Assembly (NCBI GenBank): GCA_020650975.1
Contig: JAIPMN010026400.1
Location: forward strand, 1 to 24,553
Direction: 5' to 3'
From: Apostichopus californicus
Taxonomy: Eukaryota; Echinodermata; Holothuroidea; Aspidochirotida; Stichopodidae
Length of the DNA stretch: 24,553 bases
A program made the position numbers and the translations under genes. This document shows positions 17,401 to 24,553 of this stretch, one piece after another (within the stretch, counting starts at the first letter, position 1; every line of letters starts with the position of its first letter). The notes below the pieces were generated by a model. That model made no database searches. It was not told the DNA's origin and saw only the letters and a list, made by a program, of their open reading frames with translations.

Positions 17401-20241
17401 TGTACATACAAAACTGCACTCTTAAACACTATTCGAATATATATTGTTGGCATGTCATACACTTACTTTGTTGTAACTACACATAATGGGAATATGTTGG
17501 TATATATGCACAGTGTACTGTGACAGGCAATAACTTTTCTCAGGACTTACTTGTACTGTACAGCAGATGTTCAGTGAACGCGGTGTCTTAGGACAATGAA
17601 GAGATGTGATTCCTCCCTCTGGTCATAAGACTTTGCTGCATGGTAAGGTTGAAAATCAAGCAGATCCTCTACACGATGCATGCTCCATAATCCCGCTAAT
17701 AAAGGCTTTCTTACTATGTAAGAATGTGTGTGGCGATCAGACTTCACGGTGTGAAGTAATTCAGTGACAAATTTGATCCCGTCATCTAAACAAACAACAA
17801 ACTATCTGCTGAAACACGGGCTGAAGATCATCGTTTTTGCCAGTTACAACAACCATATTTCGCTGATATTTCTTTCCATATGCAACACACCAATTTGCTA
17901 TGTATATTTCTTCCATAGGGTGAACACGAAGTACATCTCCTATGACTCTAGCTTCTGGCAACGATGCAACTAGTACTGTTGACCCTGGTCCAACTTCTCT
18001 ATCCCGTTCGACAAGATTCTTTGCACTTATCATGTTGAATGCAAAGTACATTTGCTGTCTGTTGCTGAGTGTTTTCAAGATGTTCCTAAAATTGCACACT
18101 ATGTGACCTAATCGTTTGAAGAACCTATGCTTTGCCTCGAATCGCATTGTCCAATAGCGTACAAGTGGTCCAAGCTTACGGATTTGACGAGGATAATGTG
18201 TCATAAAATGGTGCTTTGGCTTCAGATGGCGCGTCGGGAATAATTCCAGGAAGTGCTTATGGTGGTCTTTGATAACATGCTTTAGAAACAGTGTATCATC
18301 TGCAGTAATTTCATATGAATATATTATATCTATGCAGTCTAAAAGTAGAAGAAGTAACTCAAAGTACTCATTGCCTTCTGGTACCTTGTCACTGATAAGA
18401 AGGGGAAGATGGCGAACCAGACACCACATCTGTGAGGCGGTCTGGTGGGAAGGACCGTCAGGGGATTGCAGTTTGGAAGCAGATATCACAGAGGGTTTAT
18501 TTTTAGAATCCACTGATCCATAATCAAAGCTTGTGATCCTGCTGTTCAGTAGATCCAACGTGAAGTGGCCCTCTTGTATCAGGGTAGCAAGGACAAGATG
18601 AACTTCCAGGTTACAGACACCTTCTAAAAGGTCGTGCATTATGTCTGGTGCAAAATTGTTGGTTACATGAAAGTTATTGATATCATTTAACAAACACGAT
18701 GACTTTATACCGGTTGTGGAGGGATTGTTTATCCTCACGTCGATTTCATAGTCCTCTTGCTTTCGAAGGCATTCTGGTCTTTCAGTGATAGCATACCGCA
18801 TATCATCTCTATGCAACTTGCAATGCCTGCAGAAATGGTTGCCAACAAAACTTTCAACAAAGCCTAACAGACCATTGACACCAAGATTGTCACCAGTAAC
18901 CTGAGCAACACTGACTTTCACGAGTCCATTGTAAACATCATAATCAATGTGTAAGCCATTGGTCTCCAACTCTTTTATGTCAGCAACAATGGGTCTCATA
19001 AAAGTATTATAACCATAACTTTTTGCATCTCCAGCATTGAACATTGCAACAAGAAAGCAATTGCATAAAGATGAACGGAATTTGGGAGGTATGTTCAATA
19101 TTGTGCAGTAGACCACTCCAACCTTATGGAAACCAGCCTTAGATCCAAGTGGATTGGCCACTTCGCACTCGTCAATATATAACAAAAGCTGAATATTTTC
19201 AGGATTTTAAAAAAACACATGCTCTTTACAATATTGACCATCGTGAAAATCTCGTAAAATGCCATCATTGCTAGACCTGTACTGTAACACAGTAGACATA
19301 AAGTCCAAGCTTTCCAGAACGCACTTCAAGAGCTTCTGTAGTGGAATGTATTGAAAAGTAATATGCTTTGGACGTTGTTCAACGTGCCCAGTGGTTGTAT
19401 TGTGGTATGGAAAAAAACCCACTGCGATTGGTTCTTCGATTGGTGTAACAAAAAATCCAGAATTATTAAAATATTTTTCCTGTTGGTAAGATGTTGCCAG
19501 TTGTTTATAAGGAGCTTCACAAAGTCCAAATGTAGCAAGTGTCTAACATCGCCGTCATCTTCATTAAAGCCTCTTTCGTGTAGAAATTTAGATGTCATTG
19601 CCTTCAAACCACCGACAATGTCAAGAAACAAACTACATGACTCTTGAACTACCATATCAATGGTGGATTGTACAATACTGGTAGAAGCTTTCATTCTAGC
19701 AATGCCAACTGCCACCATCTCATTGATTTTGTCCTGGCTGAAGTCATCCCACAAATCATCTGCTATGGAGTTACCTTCCTCATCTGAATCATATCCACTG
19801 CCATCTTCACTGACATTGCCAGGTATGATTTCATGATCATGTTCCTCTGGATCATCATCTACTGGATTATGATTCCTCTCTATATGCCGTCGTAATGCAG
19901 TGGAATATCGAAATGTACGCTTACATTCATCTTGAGAACAAAGAACTGGACAAGTGAACATTCGTCCAAAAAGAAGTGCATGCACGTTTTTCATATGTGA
20001 AATGAGTCTATTGACACTCCCATTAATAACACGGGCACACTTTGAACAAATATAACCCATATTTCAGCAGATGTTCCTACTTCCACATGTGAATTGTTAA
20101 AGTTTTCTGTACATCATACCTGATCTTTTTTCAGTTTGTTCAAGTTTGCCATGAACTTCAATCTCGGTCCAACTTGTTTTATTAGTTCCTTTACAGCATA
20201 AATATCAAGGAGCATGAACGCCTGTTCATCGATAAAATTCT
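11071..20241 (-). CDS. SAM-domain protein gene, nine recognised exons, 5' end missing
   Basis: Exons on the minus strand: A 20241-20120, B 17370-17218, C 16155-16016, D 15542-15458, E 15000-14850, F 14762-14569, G 13940-13793, H 12618-12500, I 11406-11071. Phases chain without error (A out 0; B 0-0; C 0-2; D 2-0; E 0-1; F 1-0; G 0-1; H 1-0; I 0 to stop TAG 11073-11071), with no internal stop. All introns are GT-AG except H-I, whose donor position reads CT. The product holds the C-terminal half of a SAM domain, a Pro/Ser linker, a conserved helical middle (FPTLKDDEGYGF, EAWYTPGKGRHTATGWIEER) and a tail with QPYILVLG and VDVCFKVFYILDV. From memory this architecture recurs in uncharacterised proteins of fish, lancelets and cnidarians near TNP2-like genes. 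A DNA-binding or transposon accessory role is inference. The first exon or exons, with the SAM N-half and the start codon, were not found. Confidence 0.82.
11564..11966. repeat. Inverted-repeat cluster of TTGACGAG/CTCGTCAA units in intron H-I
   Basis: Units containing AAATTGACGAGTTGCACA, TACTACCATCTCGACAAGAT and AAAATTCAGAAAATTG occur twice in direct order (from 11566 and 11672) and again inverted (to 11831, plus a diverged inverted copy to about 11966). The best hairpin has arms 11645-11750 and 11758-11857 around GACGAGA/TCTCGTC. It looks like a small palindromic non-autonomous DNA element inside the intron. Confidence 0.8.
12500..12618 (-). CDS. SAM gene exon H, with non-canonical donor
   Basis: It reads DNCKTNVSLALLPCILPTRR then RGKKKASIDECLDSYIDIKP, and is too short for ordinary ORF listing. 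The acceptor is CATACTTCTAG; entry phase 1 matches exon G and exit phase 0 matches exon I. The donor position after CCG reads CTAAGA instead of GTAAGA. A GC donor one base earlier would shift the frame. Homology to the LLP...GKKK...IDIxP block supports the exon itself. Confidence 0.72.
12619..13792. other. Intron G-H of the SAM-domain gene
   Basis: No other gene was recognised. It holds a short 26-bp tandem duplication (13161-13225) and is otherwise AT-rich. Confidence 0.5.
13161..13225. repeat. Short tandem duplication, 26-bp unit
   Basis: AAAGTCTCTATGCGCAGGTA (from 13161) is repeated as AAAGCCTCTATGCGCTGGTA (from 13187), each followed by AGGC, with a third partial AGGTAAGGCCTAAA after it. 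Confidence 0.75.
13793..13940 (-). CDS. SAM gene exon G
   Basis: It reads VEMDFSALFPEVADRLFMLW and on to NITAFDL, with acceptor GTCATACAG and donor GATTTGG/GTAAGT. It follows DTPGM in the related proteins (FxxLFPxxADxLFxxW), matching the splice from exon F. Confidence 0.83.
14569..14762 (-). CDS. SAM gene exon F
   Basis: It contains MVEWLKHNITPISTLTSYME, KTAVNRAEWIRKNPGQPFTK and YQRLFDTPGM. The acceptor is TTCCTTAG and the donor GGCATG/GTGAGT. The tandem helical pattern (EWLK ... YMEKTAxxRAEWIR ... YxRLxDTPGM) is characteristic of the family and fixes the frame. Confidence 0.87.
14850..15000 (-). CDS. SAM gene exon E
   Basis: It begins EAWYTPGKGRHTATGWIEER and continues LRNARRSHCDKQVPCEIGTP. 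The acceptor is GACCATACAG and the donor CCAC/GTAAGTC, phase 0-1. The G-x(6)-G-W-I-E-E-R-L-R-N-A-R-R block is basic and could contact nucleic acid. Confidence 0.85.
15458..15542 (-). CDS. SAM gene exon D
   Basis: It reads PKSDVKIRMARAIIEEFPTL and KDDEGYGF after a split Arg codon shared with exon C. The acceptor is TTGCAACAG and the donor GGTTTT/GTAAGTATA. The A-x-A-I-I-E-E-F-P-x-L-K-D signature is strongly conserved in this family. Confidence 0.85.
16016..16155 (-). CDS. SAM gene exon C
   Basis: It reads NVRALLEDSAMGQSIINEIE then EGELTRKSRIAFVRLVVAHI and IQHFGDR, with acceptor TTATTTTCAG and donor GACAG/GTAAGG. The pattern (leucine-rich helix, short linker, R-x(4)-V-x(2)-V-x(2)-H-I) is the conserved block that follows the linker in related proteins. 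Confidence 0.82.
16156..17217. other. Intron B-C of the SAM-domain gene
   Basis: No exon or repeat family was recognised beyond a poly-C run near 16400 and AT-rich sequence. Confidence 0.5.
17218..17370 (-). CDS. SAM gene exon B: proline/serine linker
   Basis: It is 51 codons, phase 0-0, with acceptor TTCTACTTCAG and donor GACTTT/GTAAGT. A 14-C run encodes part of MPPPPPPG, followed by a Ser-rich stretch (SPVPSSGSSAGSG) and TPPPKKFKSDF. The PPPKKFK segment could be a nuclear localisation signal. The C14 run is prone to slippage; a length change would break the frame. Confidence 0.8.
17782..20060 (-). pseudogene. C2H2 zinc-finger / TNP2-like transposase ORF, nested in intron A-B, broken
   Basis: It begins at ATG 20060-20058, 58 nt after the donor of SAM exon A. 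The first 244-aa piece has two C2H2 fingers (C5-x2-C8...H22-x4-H27; C41-x4-C46-x12-H59-x4-H64) and an acidic region (68-107). Near 19515-19530 the family-like reading moves one frame over (EAPYKQLATSYQQEKYF). That frame runs on to 17782 but is cut by TAA 19209-19207 where relatives have Lys. The main 467-aa piece (from 19185) holds IDECEVANPLG (D5), VTGDNLG (D99), CRHC (119-122), PDIMHDLLEG (D181, H184, D185), HHFMTHYP and RFEAKH (E350). These fit the TNP2/TnpD class of En/Spm transposases; which acidic residues are catalytic is inference. It would cut and join transposon ends. As sequenced it cannot make a full protein. Confidence 0.78.
20120..20241 (-). CDS. SAM gene exon A: C-terminal half of SAM domain
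   Basis: Acceptor TTTTTACAG, donor GATCAG/GTATGA. It reads ENFIDEQAFMLLDIYAVKEL then IKQVGPRLKFMANLNKLKK. The pattern E-x-I-D-E-x-A-F-x-L-L ... L-x(3)-G-P-R-L-K-F is the second half of a sterile alpha motif. It enters with two bases of a split codon, so a coding exon lies upstream. If the following intron were retained, translation would stop at the second intronic codon (TGA). Confidence 0.85.
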
Positions 20242-21589
20242 CTGTAAAAAGGATTCAAACAAAAACACAGTGCATATTGGGTTAAATTAAAACATGGATT
20301 ATTATATCTGATATCTCCCCTGTACCACTTAATGAGCTCCCAAATTTTCAATCCTAAGTCAAGGAAAGACATAATGAGTTGATGAGGAAACACTTGCACC
20401 CTAAAGCTGCATGTTGAACCACTGTTAAACAGTAGTGTACTGTTCTAGTAAAATATTCTTCCATCTGTTCATTAACTGATCGAGTAAAATATTCTTCAAT
20501 CTCTTCATTGTTCATTAACAATACAACTGTTTAAAAATTTATAACCGGTAAAACTTGGCAATAAAAATATCATTAACAAGGGTCTGTTTTTTAAAAAGCC
20601 AGATCAAGGTAATGAAGGAAATCTTTGTTAAAACATTATAGCCGATTTAAGAAAGCTTTGAGTGATTACAGGTTTGGACTATAAGTGTACATTTTGATCA
20701 TCAGCTGTCATTGTGAATATTGTTTGCCACATCTAAAATGCATATATATAGATATAAAGGCATATATTTATTTTATTTTTGATAATTCATGTTACAACAT
20801 CGAAACCACAATGCATTTTGCATTCTGGTGTATTACAAATAATTGTATTGCATTACGAATTGGTGCATGAGAGATTGAGTTGAACATTTCACTGTGGCGG
20901 ACACGGTCTTTACAACATATGAGCTATTGTACTTCAATGCAGCCACTGCTGAGTTTGTGCAGGACCCTTTCCTTAGTACACATGTAAGAATGTCACATTT
21001 TGTTTTCCGATTAATTTAGGGGGCTATTTTTGGGCAAACGTTCACTGGCTTGTTTATTCGCATTTGTATTTTCTTGTAGAGTTTAACATTCTCGATACGA
21101 TTGAACTAGATAGTTTTTTCATCCGAAAAAAAAAGAAAAGCGCTGAAGTTTGCATGTGTTATCAGTTCCAGAGTAACAGCGCTTATGAATTTTGGCACAT
21201 ACCACTTGGCAATGGGTAATGCTTCGCTCACAACAGATAAGTCAATACACTGCAACGCCTGCTTTCAGTGAGAGAATTATGTATGTATATGCCATGAACT
21301 TTATCTATAGTTTAAATAAAGTGATGTGTACTCTTCGTGACCTACACTAAAAGCAAATCCTAGGCAGTTTAAATATAGGCATGAAAGTTTAAGATTCGCA
21401 TCCTGCATATATGCTTCACACTTTCTCATCGCAACATCAATGCCCTCAGAACTTTGCAGTCAGAGGGGGGGGGGGTAGGAGCAGGGGGCACCCACTTTTT
21501 TTACAAAATAGCAAATGGACCCTACTGGCAAATAAAATGTGCCCCTTTGATGAATAACTTTGATGATACTTAAGCCTTTGTTAATTGTT
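20242..21589. other. Non-coding stretch 5' of SAM exon A
   Basis: At least one upstream coding exon of the SAM gene should lie here or further right, but none was recognised with a SAM N-half. Two short open stretches (minus about 21150-21290; plus about 20878-20982, the latter ending at GTAAGA) were read and have no known relatives. A poly-G run lies near 21462. Confidence 0.3.
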
Positions 21590-22583
21590 GGTTCCTTGCT
21601 TTAGCAAAAGAAACCTATGTAGTCAGGCTGGCGTGTGTGTTTGTGTATGTGTGTGCGTGTGCGTCTGTGACACTTGCTTGGGTACACTGTAACTCAACAA
21701 GGGAAAGTTGGACTTAACTCAAACTTGGTATATAGATCCGCCATAGTGAGAAGGTGTGCCCTATTGTTTTTGGTGCCTGTGAAGGTCACCAAAGGTCAGT
21801 TAGAGGCCAAAACCCCAAAATATTAAAACTGCAATAACTCCCAGTGCCAATGTGTGACAAGGTTGATATTTTGGGACAAGTTGTGAACTGGTTAGGAGAA
21901 CATTTTGAAATTTAACATTCATGTGATCCGAGGTTACTAAAGGGCAAATTTAGTTAAAAAACAAGGATTTTTGCGATAACTTGAGAACAAATTGTCCGTT
22001 AGGGTTGGGAGTTGCTTCAATGCAATCCAATTGTCGACCCGCATCTGAGTGACCCTTGACCTGAATTTGAACTCTGGTGACCTTGAAGTGTTTTGGGGAT
22101 TTTTACAGCTTTGATGCTATTTTCAGATGTCAAAGGTACCTTCTGATCATAAATGTCAATGGGTTGACCCCGGGTGACCTTTGTGTGTGAAGTTATGCAA
22201 GTTCAAAGTTAATGTTTAGACATTTAATGCAATTAACTCCCAGTGCCAAGGTCTGACACGATTGATATTTTGGGACAAGTTGTGAATGGGGTGGTGGAAC
22301 ATTTTCAAACTTAACGGTCATGTGATCTGAGGTCACCAATGTTATCATATCTGTTGACCCGCTTGTAGGTGACCTTATATTTCTTACATTTTCGACGCCA
22401 TATTCAGATCTTAAAAGTGCCTTCCGATCAAAACTCTGATCACAATTTGTGATCACAAAAGTGTTGGCTATAGTGTTGGTTACTTTGTGGGTACATGTAG
22501 GACCACAATTACTTGGACTATTTGAGCCCAATCTTGCTATGATCATATTATGTGTATTGTCATATACCCCTATGCAAGGAACC
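21590..22583. repeat. ~1-kb interspersed repeat with internal duplication
   Basis: The segment is bounded by a 10-bp inverted pair, GGTTCCTTGC (21590-21599) and GCAAGGAACC (22574-22583). Inside, a block of about 100 bp with GATATTTTGGGACAAGTTGT and CATGTGATC occurs twice about 397 bp apart (near 21846 and 22240). A GT-rich simple repeat lies near 21632-21668. TGACC/GGTCA half-sites are abundant. The style is that of a dispersed non-autonomous element in marine invertebrates; I do not recognise the family. The 130-aa minus-strand ORF inside it (22193-22585) looks accidental. Confidence 0.55.
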
Positions 22584-24553
22584 ACAGTGCCCTTGGGCTC
22601 TTGTTACTATTTTATTTTATTTATTTTTAGTCTGTACATGCTATATTTAAAATCGCATCCCATATCTTTTTGTAGCACAGTTAACAATAAAACAATCAAT
22701 ACATAAAAAATGAATGTTGCAGCTGATTCTACTAGCATATTATTTTATACTACACCTGGTCCGTAAGTTTTCGAGGTTGCTAAAGACTTTTGTTCAGTAA
22801 TGAACACAGGAATTTTTTGGAAAGTGCATGTGCACTATGACAGTATTGATAGCATACTAACACATCATGCCCGGTGTGTATTGGTTCATAGTATAACGAG
22901 TGGTGGTTGTGGAATAAGAAAGTGCCCCTCTGATATTGTGCCCCACCCCCAATTTTTGAAGCTTCCTACACCCCTGTTTGCAGTTAAACATTTACAATGA
23001 GGCTGATATTGCATAATTGTTAAATAAAGACCTGTTTCCATGTTCCCGTAATAGGCTAAACTCCATGGCTAAACTACTTCACCATAGAAGTAAACCATAG
23101 AGGTAATATAAACAAGTGACATCCCTACATATATACATATGGTCGTGTCCAGCAATCGGACCCAAGTCAAGGCGCGACAACAAGGCTAGTATAAGCAGGG
23201 AGTTTCCATAACAAATCCCTGGTATAACAACCATGAGGGGTTAAAGCTTTGCGCAGCTTCAGTGCAGTGCCCTTTAATGATAGTGAATTATGATAAGCCA
23301 TTGTGATATGGCCGCGCCCCTTTATTTGCCTAACTGATTGGTCGTTGAACAGTTTTCATCTTCCACTGCTTGGAAGTACGTGCGCGGGCAAACGTTTGAG
23401 TGATATAACGAGTGTGATGAGATTGGAGATATAGGCGTGGTTAAAACAATGTGGGTGGGCCTTAACGTTCATTCAGACGCGAGCTGGATAAAGAAATACA
23501 TAAGTGTTAACCCACCTGTCATATACGAATATTAAGTGTGCTTAAGATGCAGCTAGCGCTGTAAACCCCTGATCCAAACAACAGGTGTACATACGTACGT
23601 ATGCTGTTGAACATATTTGTGACGTTTTTATCACGGACCAATCAGATCAGTACTTTAGGTAGCCCGCCTACGAAGTGACTCATCGAGTGTGTTACATTGT
23701 TAACTTCATAAACTGTCGTCTGCGCTGCAAGCACAATGAAACTCGGCACGCGCACACAGTTCTAGACTTTGCAATATCATGTTTTTTTTTTTGTACTCTC
23801 ATTCCTTCAACAAATCTGAACTGGATTATATTTAGGCCTAAAATTGGACAGAATAAAACAATAATACAGTATCTGTGGGCCTACAGTCTTTATGCCTTGC
23901 TCATAGACTAGAGCACGGTGAAGGCTGCATTCCGCATTTTGCCGCCTTGACAGCTTCAGATTCCAACTTTCTGTTGCTCTTTGTCCATCATCCATGCAAC
24001 TATTACCAGAAACCATGATTATCTCTTACGTAACATACAGAGGTCGGTCTCCCATGAGATCGTCTAATTCACCACTTAGTGTCAGTGTTTAACTTCACCT
24101 TGCCGTGGAAGGACCGTCTACAGCGGTTCTCCCGGCTCCTGTATAGGCTTAGTGTTACTGTTAGATAATTCGGTGCTTTCCTTCCTGGAATGCAGATTGT
24201 CTATATGTTTTTATACTGTTACGTAATCCTGGCGTACTTCGTGGTGCGCTATTGAGTATTGAAAGGAAAAGAAAAATAATTGTTGTTTTGTTCTGCACGG
24301 CAGTATAGTACTAGTAGTGTACTGTTGGAGCGTTGGTATAGTTCTTTTAACCTCTGCCTCTGAAGGTAAACGCCTCGCTACAATTCGTCTCGGGAATCGT
24401 CTCGGCTATTAACGTCAGTGTGTGGCACACTGACTTTGAATTCGTGCAGTTGAACTTGGTGAGTTCTTGTTGTGTTGCCCATTATTTTGAGTCAAGCGTT
24501 GGTTAAATCGCCGGGTGCGATTACAGATTAGAGGCTAGGCTCTACGCTTAGCC
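22584..24553. other. Right-hand non-coding region
   Basis: No exon, RNA gene or transposon end was recognised. CCAAT-type boxes occur at about 23337 (GATTGG), 23420 (GATTGG) and 23637 (CCAAT), with a GC-rich GGCCGCGCCCC near 23310, so part of 23280-23700 may be promoter-like. Short ORFs at 23675-23911 and 23807-24016 overlap on opposite strands and show no family features. Confidence 0.25.

Larger units (their letters stand above)
9158..20241 (-). mobile_element. Candidate En/Spm (CACTA-class) transposon, right end not in window
   Basis: Three features are grouped here by inference: a CACTCTAAAAAC-initiated, repeat-rich end (9158-10350), a spliced SAM-domain gene (11071-20241) and a TNP2-like transposase ORF inside an intron of that gene (17782-20060). 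The same plan is known from maize En/Spm, where TnpD ORFs lie in the first intron of tnpA and TnpA binds repeated subterminal motifs. The matching inverted terminus (ending TTTTTAGAGTG on the plus strand) was searched for by eye to 24553 and not found, so the full extent is unknown. The grouping could be wrong if the array and the genes are independent neighbours. Confidence 0.5.

Noticed and set aside
20878-20982. Plus-strand open stretch reading ADTVFTTYELLYFNAATAEF and ending at GTAAGA
   Set aside because: It looks protein-like and has a donor, but there is no clear acceptor, an upstream stop is close, and no relative was recognised; too short to support.
21150-21290. Minus-strand open stretch considered as the missing SAM 5' exon
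   Set aside because: It does not show the Trp and hydrophobic spacing of a SAM N-half, and no matching splice borders were found.
22193-22585. 130-aa minus-strand ORF
   Set aside because: It lies inside the interspersed repeat and spans its duplicated block; no family features.
20700-24553. Search for the right terminus of the En/Spm-like element (TTTTTAGAGTG or a CCTGGT/ACCAGG array)
   Set aside because: Only isolated CCTGG and GAGTG words were seen; none is paired with the 9158 end, so no right boundary is claimed.
24100-24553. Possible LTR-like or 5' UTR sequence at the right edge
   Set aside because: TCGTCTCGG repeats and a GTGAGT donor-like site were noted, but there is no partner LTR, TG/CA ends or coding sequence in the window.

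Overview
The window looks like nuclear DNA of a marine invertebrate deuterostome, most likely an echinoderm or a relative. Reasons are the intron-rich genes with GT-AG borders, AT-rich introns, many copies of the TAGGCCTA-type motif, and the mix of hAT-like, Ty3/gypsy and TNP2-like sequences. There is no operon structure and no bacterial signal. The taxonomic call is inference. Every coding feature I can support lies on the minus strand.

Layout. (1) 1-1766: the 3' part of a multi-exon hAT-transposase-like (ZNF862/KIAA1586-type) gene, truncated by the window edge and carrying a frame-breaking A7 run. (2) 2081-2570: two related 165-bp hAT-type MITEs. (3) 3137-8848: a full-length Ty3/gypsy retrotransposon with 314-bp LTRs differing at 5 positions, a perfect 5-bp target duplication (CCGAT), a tRNA-Leu-like primer site and a polypurine tract. 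Its gag-pol is broken in at least eight places. (4) 9158-10350: about twelve 76-77 bp units built on CCTGGT, opening with CACTCTAAAAAC and two CCTGGTGAAA palindromes. (5) 11071-20241: a nine-exon gene encoding the C-terminal half of a SAM domain, a proline/serine linker and a conserved tail. All exon phases agree. (6) 17782-20060: nested in the intron between the first two recognised exons of that gene, on the same strand, a C2H2 zinc-finger plus TNP2-like transposase ORF broken by a frameshift and a stop. (7) 20242-24553: mostly non-coding, with a ~1-kb interspersed repeat at 21590-22583.

The main finding is that regions 4 to 6 together resemble an animal En/Spm (CACTA-class) transposon. In maize En/Spm the transposase ORFs (TnpD; TNP2 in Antirrhinum Tam1) lie inside the first long intron of the gene for the DNA-binding protein TnpA, and TnpA binds repeated subterminal motifs. 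Here a TNP2-like ORF lies inside an intron of a SAM-domain gene, and a CACT-initiated, motif-rich array sits beyond the 3' end of that gene. The right terminus is not in the window, so the element boundary is a hypothesis. The transposase is decayed, while the SAM gene is open in every recognised exon and lacks only one canonical splice donor. This is either a recently killed element or a transposon gene kept for a host role.
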